From Phytophthora sp. 'mugwort' (taxonomy: Eukaryota; Oomycota; Peronosporomycetes; Peronosporales; Peronosporaceae), in contig JAUCEF010000014.1 of the NCBI GenBank assembly GCA_033558025.1, positions 806,001-870,000 on the forward strand: DNA of 64,000 nucleotides. The letters are read 5' to 3'. The notes beneath the pieces are model-generated. The model did not search any database. It worked only from the letters and a program-made list of their open reading frames with translations, and was not told where the DNA came from. The position numbers and the translations under genes were made by a program. How positions within the stretch are numbered: the stretch's first letter is position 1; each line of letters opens with the position of its first letter. Shown here piece after piece: positions 1 through 10,100 of this stretch.

Positions 1-1340
1 CTTGGTGTATGTATTACGAACCGCTAACCAGAGAATCAGGGTTGACCGCATATCACGATGACACGCATTGCTGTCAGAAAGTTATAATTCCTTATGAGCA
101 GTTCAGCGGCAGATGACAAATTTACCAGATTAGGCGAACCGGTATACATGTATGCTTTATCGCGACGCAACGACATCAACGCAGACTGAAGAATAACACA
201 TGGACGGCGTTACCGCAATACAACAACAACGCGACAGCAGTGTTCCTTCAGCACGAAAGCTTCTCGCAGCAATTCCTTTCGTAATCTCTATAGTATTTAA
301 TTGTTCCTGTACAATTAATCTTTACCAGGATGGTGTCAACCCGCAAAATATAACGATAAATGGTGTGTAAATGGTGTATTGCACACCAAATCTGAGTGCT
401 CCACACCATTCAGATGAGCCAATTGTTACCGACATCACAGACCCAATTCTACCAATTAAAAAAGGAGTAACCAGCTGTCGTTCTGTAGTTGCTGTCATGC
501 ATCTTTCTTGATACTCGACGCCGCAGACCAAAGTAAACTCTTCCCCACCTTAAGACGTCCCTCAACTAAATATGAATAACTGTATGTAGCAACACGGATC
601 GCCAAAATTCCAGCTGCTCATGGAGGAGATGAAGATTCTCATCATCATGAATCCACCTGGTCCTGCGAGTCGTGTCCGCTCTGCCAAAGCTGCACAAGAG
701 TCGGTACCATTTGCTAAAGTGCTCGTCATGAACAAGCAAGGCTGCAACGCCGTATGAAGCGTGTCCGCGGTTGGGCAGGTTTTTAACTGCAAGGAACAGA
801 ATCGGGCGACGATCATGGAACGCGGTACCAACGAAACGCCCTCGCATGCCCCAGCTTACTCCTCACGCTGAAGGATTTCGGGGGAGAAATGAAGCCAGCT
901 CATACGCCATTTTGTTCACGTCGAAGGTGCCGTTCATGTGGAAAAAAATTTAGGTATGGTTGGGAGCTGCGTTGCGCAGCAGATACTGTGTGATCACACC
1001 AACCAGGAAAGGGTTGCGTCAGAGCCGTTACCCACATCTAGCTTTTCCTCGCTGCTGCGTGCCCACTCGAACGAGAATGGCTGCGTGCAGACCAGTACGC
1101 AAGCTGGTCAATCTCACCGAGTTGTCAGTTCGGCGAAGATTCTACTTCGTCAAGTAGCCGATGAACCAATGTACATGATGCAAGGCTGGCTTCTCTTCCA
1201 AACCATCGACCCGTGCTATACGGATTTCCTGTCATCGTGTGTAGAGTGTCGGATCGGAGTCGGTCGTTCCACCCGGTTGGCCATCTTAATCCCTTCGGAG
1301 CGAATGGCTGGACCCGACGTGGCGGTTTTCTCTCCCATCT
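1..1340. other. No recognisable gene
   Basis: Open frames here are short, overlap on both strands and match no family I know. A cluster of TGGTGT/ACACCA words lies at 331-410, including an 8-bp inverted pair (370-377 with 403-410) that could be the edge of an old small transposon. I see nothing else to support a gene. Confidence 0.5.
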
Positions 1341-1542
1341 TGTAGTGGGGGTTAGGAAACGACAAGACCATTCCCACTCATTGGGATGTCGTTCTGCGAT
1401 GCCGAGCTGGAAAGAGGAGAATACCAGTAAGAAACCACTGCCCGGCCGACTGACAGAGCCGAGCAGTGAGGATTGCAGATTCTACCGAGTTGAGTTAAAT
1501 ACACTTGGGCTTACCAGGAAGCGCCGGCTTCCCACTACTACA
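1341..1542 (+). repeat. Putative 5' LTR of the gypsy element
   Basis: The stretch begins TGTAGTGGGG and ends CCCACTACTACA, so it has the TG...CA ends and short terminal inverted repeat expected of a retrotransposon LTR. It sits about 60 bp upstream of the gag-like frame. No second copy is in the window, because the element is cut off before its 3' end, so the boundaries rest only on end motifs and position. No clear primer-binding site was found after it. Confidence 0.4.
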
Positions 1543-1604
1543 AATAATTCGTTAGTTGCGAGCTCTCGCGACTTAGACCGCAGGACACGAAAGAGACCAA
1601 GAAG

Positions 1605-2380
1605 ATGAAGATGGTGTTCACGTCGACCGACGACGAGAGTGCCCGCGGCCACACTGCCGGCGAACGTACTGGCGCGGAGTCAAGGAACTCAGCGAGTGCA
1701 GCCAGCACGGCGCAGATCCCGCAGCCGATCTTCGCTTTCGTGATGCCACCGAAGGTGTCATCGATAGCTCGTGACGAGTTGGTGGAGTGGTTGAAACTCC
1801 GCAAGGAGTACGAAGAAACAACGAAGGAGCGATGCAAAGACGGGAAAGAAGACATCGGAGCACTAATGACGAGTGTCAAGAACTCGATCGATGAATCCTT
1901 GCTGGAGACACTGTGCGAGGTGAGCTGGGGAGTCACGGACGACGAGTTAACCGACTAATTCCTGCTGGAGCAGCTCCATGCTATCACCGACAGCTACAAG
2001 AACCAAGTGCTACCTCCCGTCAACGAGTTGTTCCAGAAGGAGTTGCGCATGGATATGAACAAGATGGACAACACGTCGCGTATGACCAACTACTTTATGT
2101 CATGCAACACGTTGATCAAGAAACACGGCTTTACAAGCTTCTTCGAGGGGAAAACAGAAGACGTGCAAATTGCTCGTGAACTCGCTGCCTGCCACGCTGA
2201 AAGAAAAAGTCAAGAATGAAATTGACTATCGCTTTCCGGAAGCGCAGATCAATGTGATGCAGTTGTACAAGCTTGCTTGTCAGTAAGCGCTTGAGGAGGC
2301 CATTGAGCACCGTGCTCTGAACAAGGAACGCAACCTGAGTCGCAACCAGAAGCCACGGTAGAAGCCTCACCTTTTTAAGA
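1605..2380 (+). pseudogene. Gypsy gag-like polyprotein region
   Basis: The first frame (1605-1958) starts with ATG and encodes a basic N-terminus followed by a charged helical stretch (ARDELVEWLKLRKEYEET) of the kind found in oomycete gypsy Gag proteins. The frame is lost near 1958 and resumes at about 1965-2219 (VLPPVNELFQKEL, MNKMDNTSRMTNYF), then moves to another frame up to about 2380. Gag packages the element RNA into particles. No zinc knuckle was seen. The assignment rests on position ahead of a clear pol region and on general resemblance. Confidence 0.55.
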
Positions 2381-2540
2381 AGAACAAGCGCCAAAACAGT
2401 AATCAGCAGCAGAAAGCCGACAAAGCCCAGCGGAAAGTTTTCCAGTCAACGGCGGATCGTTCGGGTGGCAAGAAAGATCGATCCGGGCAAAAGGAAAGCC
2501 GAGGACTGGTTGATTCCACTGTGGAGGGACCACTACCATA

Positions 2541-5335
2541 GTGGATGCCCAACTGCGACCAAGGAAGACCGTGACTGAACTTGCCACCTCCAAGCAGAGC
2601 AAGAAAGGCGGAGAGCATCCCGCGGGGAGGCACGCTAACTTGCGAAGACTCAAGGAGTACCTTCCAACATCTACGCGCTCAGTGGTGTTGGAAGACACTT
2701 TTACAGTGGCTTTTCGTTCCGATAGCGGTGCAGACAGGTCTGGAATGAGCATGATGGTTTATGAACGGTTTCTGAAGGCGTGTCCTGAGGCAGAAAAAGC
2801 TGTGAGGCTCGAGAAACCCCTCGCTTGCAAAGGTGCCGATGGCAAGCCGGTTGGAGTGAAAAATAATTGTGAACATGCATCTCAAAATGATGACTGTTGC
2901 GGCCAGTGTCCGGATCGCTAGGCCAGTCGAGTGTCTTGTCATTCCTGGCAACTCCACGGAATTCCTGCTGGCAGCGATGTGTTGAACATGTTTGGGATTG
3001 ATGTGTCGAGGCAGTTGGACCTGCTAGTGGCTAACGCCATGCGAGATGAACGAGATGATGAATTTGATGATGACAATGAGCTGCAGGTTGGCTCCAGCGA
3101 TGAATTAGATGCCGACGTGCTGGCAGTGGTGGAGAAGATGATTGAGAGTGCGGTGCTGAAAGGTTTCCCAAAGGAATCGGTGCATAGACTGCGCAAGATC
3201 ACGACTCGGTATGATATTTGGAGACTCCGACTTGGTGATGATCCTCCAGTACGAGTACTGCCGATGAAGATACGTCTCAAGCCGGGTCCGAAGCCCAATC
3301 GCGGCAAGGCTAGGAACTACCCGCCTGAGATTCGGAAGTTCTTGGACGATTTCAATGGCGAACTAGTGCGACTGGACTGGGTCTACGAAAACACTGAGAG
3401 TCGATGGGCTTGCCCCGCCCTTCCGGTGCGCAAAACCTGTGGTGAGTTCCGCCAGACCGCAGACTACAAACCAGTGAATGGAGACATAGAAGCAATCATT
3501 GGTGTGATGCCAAATCTACAGGTCGACCTCGAATGCGTGAAAGGAGCTTGCTTCTTTGGTTTTATCAAGGGCTACTGGCAACTTGCCCTAGCCGAAAATG
3601 TCAGGACTGGCTATCTACATGACGCATCGCAAAGTGTACACGCCACGTCGTGTGCCTCAAGGTGCACCAAAGCTGCTTTGTTTTTCCAGTCCACGATCCA
3701 GAAGTGTCTGGAAGAGCTGCTGCACAAGCATTTGCTTGTCTGGATCGACGACTCCTGTTCGCTCGTGATGCGAGCACCTATCTCTCGAAGCTGGAGAGAT
3801 TGTTCGAGTTGCTCGATTTTGTCGGGTTCACGATGAGTGCGAAGAAGTCGAGCCTCTTCGAGCGTGAAGTGTGGTGGTGTGGCAAATTGATAAGTGACGA
3901 AGGCGTACACCACGACCCTGAGAGAATCAAAGCATTGCACGTCATGCCGTACCCACAGACAGCAGGAGAACTGCAACAATTTCTCTGCGCCACGAATTGG
4001 ATGCGGGAATCGCTGATCGACTACGTGCGGGTGGCGTGCCCCCTGCAAGACCATCCGGACGACGTGCTAGCGAGTGCATCAAAGCGTACCAAACGGATAG
4101 CTGCTGGAGTCGCAGTGGAATTAAGGGCTCTGCAACGCAAAGCGTTTGATGAGGTCAAGAACCTGTTGACACGAAATGTGACGCTGGTTCATCTGAAAGA
4201 TAGCGCGACAATGTGCGTGATGTCGGACGCGTCGGACATTGGCTGGAGCCTCCTGGTGACACAAGTGGCGCACTGGCAGCCTAGCAAAAAGGTGTCGGAG
4301 CAATCACATGAAATGCTCATCTGTCTTAGCGGCATGTTCAGTGGTTCCCAGCGCAACTGGAGCATCATTGGAAAGGAAGCGTATCCTATTGTGTGTGCCT
4401 GTGATAAGTTGAGCTAGTTGTTGCTCCGCCCGGATGATTTCAAGGTCTACTGCAATCATCGCAACCTTATCTACGTATTTGCACCGGGCAAAGAAGTAAG
4501 AAGCACATACGTTGTAAGCTGTTGAGGTGGGCAACAAAGGTGATGGAGTATCACTACGAGGTTGAACACATCGATAGAGAGTCGAACATTTGGGCCGACA
4601 CGAGTTCCAGGTGGGCCGGAAACCACGACCCAGCGGTGCGTTTGAATGCGATGCAGCTTCGCAAACGCAGCAGGGATGTGAGTCATGCTGACAACAACCG
4701 ACGTCGCAAACGAACGCGTCGAGGCAAGAGCAAGCAGCAGACAACCGTGGAGCAGCAACCGATCGCACCCACCACCCCAAGAACCTGTATGCACTGAAAC
4801 GTTAGACAACCCTGATTTCGAATGGCCGATATGGACTGCCATTTGCGCAGAGCAAGCGAGGCATGCAGACAGCAGACCGCAGCCTACGACCGGAGATGAA
4901 GCGACGGGTTGGCACATTGGCGACAAACTGTGGATCCCAGCTAAGGCCGACGCACTCATCCAGCGCATGATGGTGGTGGCGCATAGCGGTTCGCAAGGAC
5001 ACCGCGGCCGTGATGCAATGCTCCCGTCTTTAACACGTCTTTACCACATCGGTCGACTGCGTGTGCACGTGGATGCATTCCTTGCGAGCTGTTTAATCTG
5101 CAGGCACGTCAAAGACGGGAAGATAATTCCACGCCCATGAAGAGACACATATAGAAACAACACTCGCAACGTTGCCCTGCATTTCGATTTTCTCAGCCTT
5201 GGTAATAGCTTGCGGGTGATAGCTACCTACTGGTACTGAAAGCTGAGGCGACACATTTTACCGAGCTGACACCGTATGCCGACCTGACAAGCTCGGTTGC
5301 TGTCGAGGCAATTTCTGGCATGCTCGGGTCTCCAG
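2541..5335 (+). pseudogene. Gypsy pol polyprotein (protease-RT-RNase H-integrase), broken
   Basis: A protease active-site-like motif (FRSDSGAD) lies near 2715. Reverse transcriptase is clear from 3380 to 3900: RQTADYKPVN, then GYWQLALAEN, then the catalytic WIDD near 3740, which is split from the following LLFARDASTYLSKLE by a frameshift. RNase H follows at 4200-4620 (VMSDASDIGW, WSIIGKEAYPIV, VEHIDRESNIWADT). An integrase H2C2 zinc finger is at about 4975-5115 (HSGSQGH...CLICRHV), then the start of the integrase core (LHFDFLSLG, AEATHFTELTPY) to about 5335. There are at least four frame changes and an in-frame TAG near 4416. The enzymes would copy and integrate the element, but none can be made intact here. 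Confidence 0.8.
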
Positions 5336-5439
5336 CTTAATCGGACGAAGACTATAGTGGTCGCGCTCAGACCCGAGGGTGCCTCAACAGGGGGAATATT
5401 GCCGGCGCCGCTTCAATTCTAGGATCCGGAGCAACAAGC

Positions 5440-5678
5440 CTTTTTTAGGTTCAGTAGCTTCTGGATTATTTGGGTTTTACATTGGCCGTAAAGGTTCTGT
5501 ATTTATAACCACATTAACAACATTTTTAAGTTGTCTTTTTTTTTTTTCATTTATTATTATATATAATTCAATTACAAATGAATATGAGTATATTATTTAT
5601 ATTTCAGATTGGATTAATAGTGGTTTATTTAATTGTAATTGGTGTTTTTTATTTGATAGTTTAACTATGATAATAGGA
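5440..5678 (+). pseudogene. nad5: NUMT: 5' part of mitochondrial NADH dehydrogenase subunit 5
   Basis: The base composition switches abruptly to very AT-rich, and the reading frame encodes hydrophobic nad5-like sequence (SVASGLFGFYIGRKGS, ISDWINSGLFNCNWCF, LFDSLT). In mitochondria nad5 encodes a membrane subunit of respiratory complex I. This piece covers roughly codons 10 to 85 by my recollection of the family and is open throughout, so the transfer may be recent. It has no mitochondrial start and ends mid-gene after DSLT. It lies between the truncated gypsy element and the first residues of a LINE, so it is nuclear rather than organellar sequence. A chimeric assembly is the alternative. Confidence 0.8.
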
Positions 5679-7116
5679 CACTATCTTGGCATTTACCTGG
5701 GGAGCAGAAGAGATGAGGAACACATGTGGACGGTAGCAGACGCACAAATCCAGGCATGACTTCAAATGGCCAGCCAAAAGACGACGACAGTGGACCAAAG
5801 AAGCTTAATTGCGTCCACGATCATAATTTTCAAGCTCACGTACATTGTCGGCACGCTTGGTCTTCGACGTGAACGGTCAACCTCCTCTCCAAAAAAGATC
5901 AAGAATTACATATGGCATGGGTTTTCTCGGACGAAGTCACAGGCACAAGGGCCTGGCTGGACGTGGATCTTGCTGCCTTACCACGGACGGACGGCGGGTT
6001 AGCGGTGCCGGATTTACGAAGTGAGTTGATGGCGATGGCGGCAGTAGCGGTCTCCAATTGGGCAATCCACGGGACGCAGCAAGATCATGTAGTGGGGGAC
6101 ATCCTCCTGGAGCAACACCCGTCACTCGAAACACCAGCGGTATATCTCACACCGAATTTCGGAGCCACAGCGAAGACGGTATACCGGCGCTGCACCACCA
6201 TGTGGGCCACCGGTCACAGGCTGGTCACGGCCACGGGCAGAACTACAGAGACACCTGACAGGAATGCCAGGGCGGCCGCACTGTCCACACTGGTAGTACA
6301 CTTCGAGATGCTAGCTCTCAGCTGGACGGATACCACTCTCGAGGTAGATGGATCAGCAATGCGTGGAGCAATATGCCAACAGTTCATTCGCGCAGAGAGG
6401 AAACTGATGGGGAACTCATGTCTGGAATGGTTGCCGTACGTCAACATTGCTGACCTCCGCATTTACAACGGTGTCAAGGGGATCACCACGAACAAGAAGG
6501 ATTTCAGCAGACTCTGTCGATTATTTGGGCTGCGGCTAAGAGATATACTACACTGGAGATACCAGGGAGAAGGCCGGATCACGATCACGCCACTGTGCCC
6601 GATTAAACAGAGAACCTCGGGGGGAGGAAGCAGATTGAACTGTTGGTCCGGCTTTTGGTTGCATCATTCCCCGGAATGCTGTGCTGGGTCAATCACAGCC
6701 GAGAGCTGCGCTTGACTGCAAAGCCCGCGCAGCATTCGGCGATCGTAGATATGACTCGCACAGTATCGCCGGAGGCGTGTCTGACAGTAAGCCGGGACTC
6801 ATCTCCCCGGAAATTAATCATCACGAACCACAGGCGATTGACCAAGTTTGTGACGATGCAACTGCTGCCGGAGGTGAGAGTCGCTCACGTGCATTCGCAT
6901 CCAAGCGTGGGCAGACTTGTTTGCTTATGGGCCGGGCAGCGGCAATGGACCCCCTCACGCCAGCACTTCAAGCAGGTGGTGACCGTGGTTTCACGGAAAG
7001 GAGGTTTCCGTAGCGCCATTGAACGCCACGAAAAATGGGAACGTCAAAGCACTCAAGCGGCACATGGACTTACCCAAAGTGGCGAAGGCTTCGTCGGATA
7101 GTCGGGTTAGGACCGT

Positions 7117-7136
7117 GGGGGGGGGGGGGGGGGGGG
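7117..7136 (+). repeat. Homopolymer run of 20 G
   Basis: Twenty consecutive G residues interrupt the LINE coding region and coincide with a loss of frame. The exact length may be a sequencing estimate. Confidence 0.85.
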
Positions 7137-7704
7137 CAGTTTCTTCTCCGGCTGAAGAACCATGCTTTCTCACTATACGACACCACCAGAGAACAAGTAG
7201 GGTGCCCTCACGCGAGGTGCATCCGGCTAGTGAAAGTCAATATGCATCACGTGTTCTGGACGTGCCCGGCGGCAGCGGAAATTCGCGCGGTGTTTCTCAA
7301 ACGATGGAAGCGGGCAGGATTACAGCTGGCGAAACTGAAAGAAGCCTGCTTTGGATGATCATACCCAATATACCGGCCGGCGTATGGGAGGCCCTGGATG
7401 AACTTTTCCCCACTTTTGAAGGGCGCGGAAGCAGACAAGCTGGCATCTGGGGTCACCAAGGTGGCGGAAAGCTGCTGGAGGATCGGCACCGCGTTACTTT
7501 TTCCCTGTATCTCGAGATGGAGAGTTGCACATTTGACCCGCAGAATGACCTGACTTCAGGTTATCACCGCTCCATAATCGTGGCAAGGCTGCGGCGACGA
7601 TACGAAACCGCGCACCTGCATTTTGACAGGGGAGGGGGACAGCACCTCACGATGACGCGTGCATCAAGAGCCGTCCTGTGCAAGGGTTGGGAGCCAACAT
7701 TGTC

Positions 7705-8340
7705 ATATGACCCAGTCGGCAAGAAGCGGTTTCTTCTCTTCTTTGACGGAGGATCTCGAGGCAATCCCGGCCCGGAGGCAGCGGTGCAGTCGTGGTCCGC
7801 GTGGGTGACGGCGTCATTGGACACGAAATCTGCTGGGTCAGTAGCATGTCCTTAGCCGCGAAGACGACCAACAACAACTTCGCGGAAAACATGGGGTTAC
7901 GCATGGGTCTACAGGCTTGTGTGTATCATAGATGGGCTCCGCTCCACGTCGTCGGGAATAGTAACATGATCAATCGCCAGCAGGCGACACGGACACAACC
8001 GCGAGGGAAGCACCTCACTGCTTTACTGGCAAAACAGAAGACTTGCCGACCAGATCGGGGTGATGTCTTGGCAACACCACTTTCGCGCTTATAACAAGAA
8101 GGCAGACGCACTGGCCAACAAGGCCATGGACACGCGTCGTAGTGTGCAAAAAAACAACAACCCAGTCGGATCCTCGGCGTCGGGTCGAACTGGGACGACA
8201 TATATGCTTATGCAGCTGGCGATGTAGATCACTGGCTGGGGGAGCAAGACAGAGTACCCCTCGGGGTTCGAGACCGTCCTGTCTTAAAAGCAGGCGGAGC
8301 CTCTAGGCTCACAGCCATAGAGGAGGGCAGGTGGTGAGAG
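7705..8340 (+). pseudogene. LINE-encoded RNase H domain, frameshifted
   Basis: Type I RNase H motifs occur in order: FDGGSRGNPGP near 7740, NNNFAENMG with the second-site glutamate near 7880, HVVGNSNMI near 7950, and NKKADALANKAMD near 8095. The family normally has VVGDS at the third position, so the catalytic aspartate reads as asparagine here. Frameshifts near 7771 and 8075 split the domain over three frames. The enzyme would remove RNA from the RNA-DNA hybrid during LINE copying. This copy is inactive. Confidence 0.7.
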
Positions 8341-8390
8341 ACTACTGCCGGCAAGGTCATAGGATGTCATTAGCCAAAGAAGTTAAGTGA

Positions 8391-9035
8391 CAACAATGTA
8401 CCTCATTGAGAAAACGATACAAACTCGCTTAAGAAAAACTGCAGACACACAAGACCCACGCGAGTTCGTGGCAGCAGACCAAACGGCCTTCGAAATACCT
8501 GTGCGTGTTGGCACCAGGGTCTGTACCCGACAACAGCGAAATCATTACCATGCTTGAGAAGTGGTAGCCCGATTATTCGAGCTCGACGTGATCGGCAGTG
8601 CAGCTCGTCAGGGGGTCTGCCACTGCAGCGGAGTTCAAGTACCAGCATGCAAGTATTTTATGTCGCTAATTTCGAAGTTCGAAAATTCTCCTGGATATTT
8701 TAAAAATGATGTTGATGGTATCCTCTCCACAGCACAAGGGCATCACTTCAGTGTGAAGTCGAGAATCATCGGACACCAAATTGCAAAACTGCAGTGCCCA
8801 ATTTGTTGCGGCTCGTCTCAATGAAAGAAGCCACCTAATAGACGTAGAAATCGCAGTACGCTCATGTGCTACCAGCAAATTGCTGGATAGTTCGTGTATC
8901 TATCCCCTAGACGATTACCATCACAACACGGCAGAGTATATTTACAACGTCTAGTCTTGTTGCCTGGGTTGACCAATTCCGACTGGAGAGGCAACACTAA
9001 AGAGTAAATGCAAAGAATGCCTCGACTACTTTCTT
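8391..9035. other. No recognisable gene
   Basis: Short frames on both strands, none resembling a known family. Neither the missing 3' half of the gypsy integrase nor a 3' LTR could be recognised on this side of the LINE. Confidence 0.5.
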
Positions 9036-9039
9036 CAAT

Positions 9040-10067
9040 GATCAGGCTCCGACTCCAGCTGCTGATTGCGAACAAATTTTGATTTCTTTTCTTAACGAGA
9101 TGGACGAGCTCGATTGCCAACACAGCAACGAGGCAATGCGGCCGCGAACAGAGATGACCGACGTGGAGCCGGAGCGCAAGAAGACAAAAGCTGTGTACCC
9201 GCCGGAGTCGGTATTTCCAAAGAAGGTTCATCCTATGCCAAGAAAAGGAAAAACGGCTCATGACAGCGTCGTAAAAAAGAGCTGTATGCATTGCGCTGCG
9301 TCGGTGGCATTAAAGACCCACGTTCCTGCAGATGAAGCATGCCAGCCATCCGCTTCAACCATGCTCGATGAACACGAGTGACAACATCCAAGGAAGGTGG
9401 GAATCGGAAGCAACCATTGTATTCCAGGAACGTCTTAAGGCTCCTGACGAAATCGCACGACTAAAACACGACCTCCACTTGAGCATGCGCGCTTCGGCAG
9501 CGATGCAGATGGAGCTGGTATCTGCTATTATTTAAGAACAACGGCTGCTTAGCAGTCGAATGCCTTTCATAGACGCAACTCGAGTAGGAACAATCAGGAG
9601 TTGCCGTCTGGAACTCGACAACAGCACTGTGTTTCACTTACTGGAGAATAGGGTAAACGGACGATCCCACGAGCTCGAGGCCGTCGTCCGTGAAGCTTAT
9701 CAGGCCGATTGAGAGCGACATCACTGGACATTTGCAGTTTTGGCGAGAAGACGACAAGGCGGCAGTCGCCGCGGTCGAAATTAAGCATGCTCGCTTAGTT
9801 CCGTTTGGCGAGGATGCCATGTCCAGTTGGGTTTGGAAGATCATCGAGCTGGGTGGATTCGATGCTATGGCTAACAATCGCGTCGTGAGACGGGCGGCAG
9901 ATATGGTCGGGACGGTAGCGCGCATTATGGTTCCTCTTGGTGACAGCACCAACGTGAGCGTCGATATCCACGCCGTCATCAAGCGCCTTGACGTGCCGAT
10001 GGATCTCGTCGCTTTGACCAGGGATGCCGAATACGGTATTTTTATTAATGAAAATTGCATCAGTTAA
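9040..10067 (+). pseudogene. Coiled-coil/START-like family copy 1, decayed and C-terminally truncated
   Basis: An acidic N-terminal motif (ISFLNEMDELD) matches the start of the intact copy at 14.7-16.1 kb (LDFLREMAELD). It is followed by a basic stretch (PERKKTKAV), then broken sequence, then the family core at 9690-10067: VEIKHARLVPFGEDAMSS, VWKIIELGGFDAM, VDIHAVIKRLDVPMDLV. At least three frame changes occur between 9380 and 9690. The copy ends where the C-terminal SGW and DVVIPSF motifs should follow; a hAT element starts about 100 bp beyond, which may explain the loss. Family function is unknown to me. Confidence 0.75.
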
Positions 10068-10100
10068 ATAAGTTATTGTACGGCAACACGCACAAGCAAA

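Larger units (their letters stand above)
1341..5335 (+). mobile_element. Ty3/gypsy-type LTR retrotransposon, decayed and 3'-truncated
   Basis: Domains run in the order gag, aspartic protease, reverse transcriptase, RNase H, integrase zinc finger, start of integrase core. This is the Ty3/gypsy order, because the integrase follows RNase H. All are on the plus strand and spread over several frames with stops and frameshifts. The element stops within the integrase core near 5335 and has no 3' LTR; about 100 bp further on come a mitochondrial fragment and a LINE. It is an inactive relic. Confidence 0.8.
5679..8390 (+). mobile_element. 5'-truncated LINE retrotransposon with RNase H domain
   Basis: The sequence starts within the region that follows the reverse-transcriptase core of L1/Tad-like LINEs (HYLGIYLGSRRDEEH, RSLIASTIIIFKLTYI, KKIKNYIWHGF). 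A long downstream domain follows at 5912-6600 (RTDGGLAVPDLRSELM), then a CCHC-like motif (HHVFWTCPAAAEIRAVF near 7240-7310) and an RNase H domain. The endonuclease and RT core are absent, as expected after incomplete target-primed reverse transcription. Several frameshifts and a 20-G tract break the frame. The 3' end is set approximately at the last coding signal; no long poly-A tail is visible. Confidence 0.75.

Noticed and set aside
938..1608. Overlapping plus-strand open frames of 131-135 codons
   Set aside because: No family resemblance, overlapping alternative frames, and location just ahead of a gypsy LTR; probably chance.
2939..3307. 122-codon minus-strand open frame
   Set aside because: Antisense of the gypsy pol region; low-complexity Ser-rich shadow.
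5396..5440. GAASILGSG frame resembling a cox1 or atp9 segment just before the nad5 piece
   Set aside because: The DNA is GC-rich, unlike oomycete mtDNA, and the match is only a few residues.
8250..8285. GGGGTTCGAGACC, resembling a tRNA B box
   Set aside because: The flanking bases do not form a T stem and no A box or acceptor stem is present; it is within LINE sequence.
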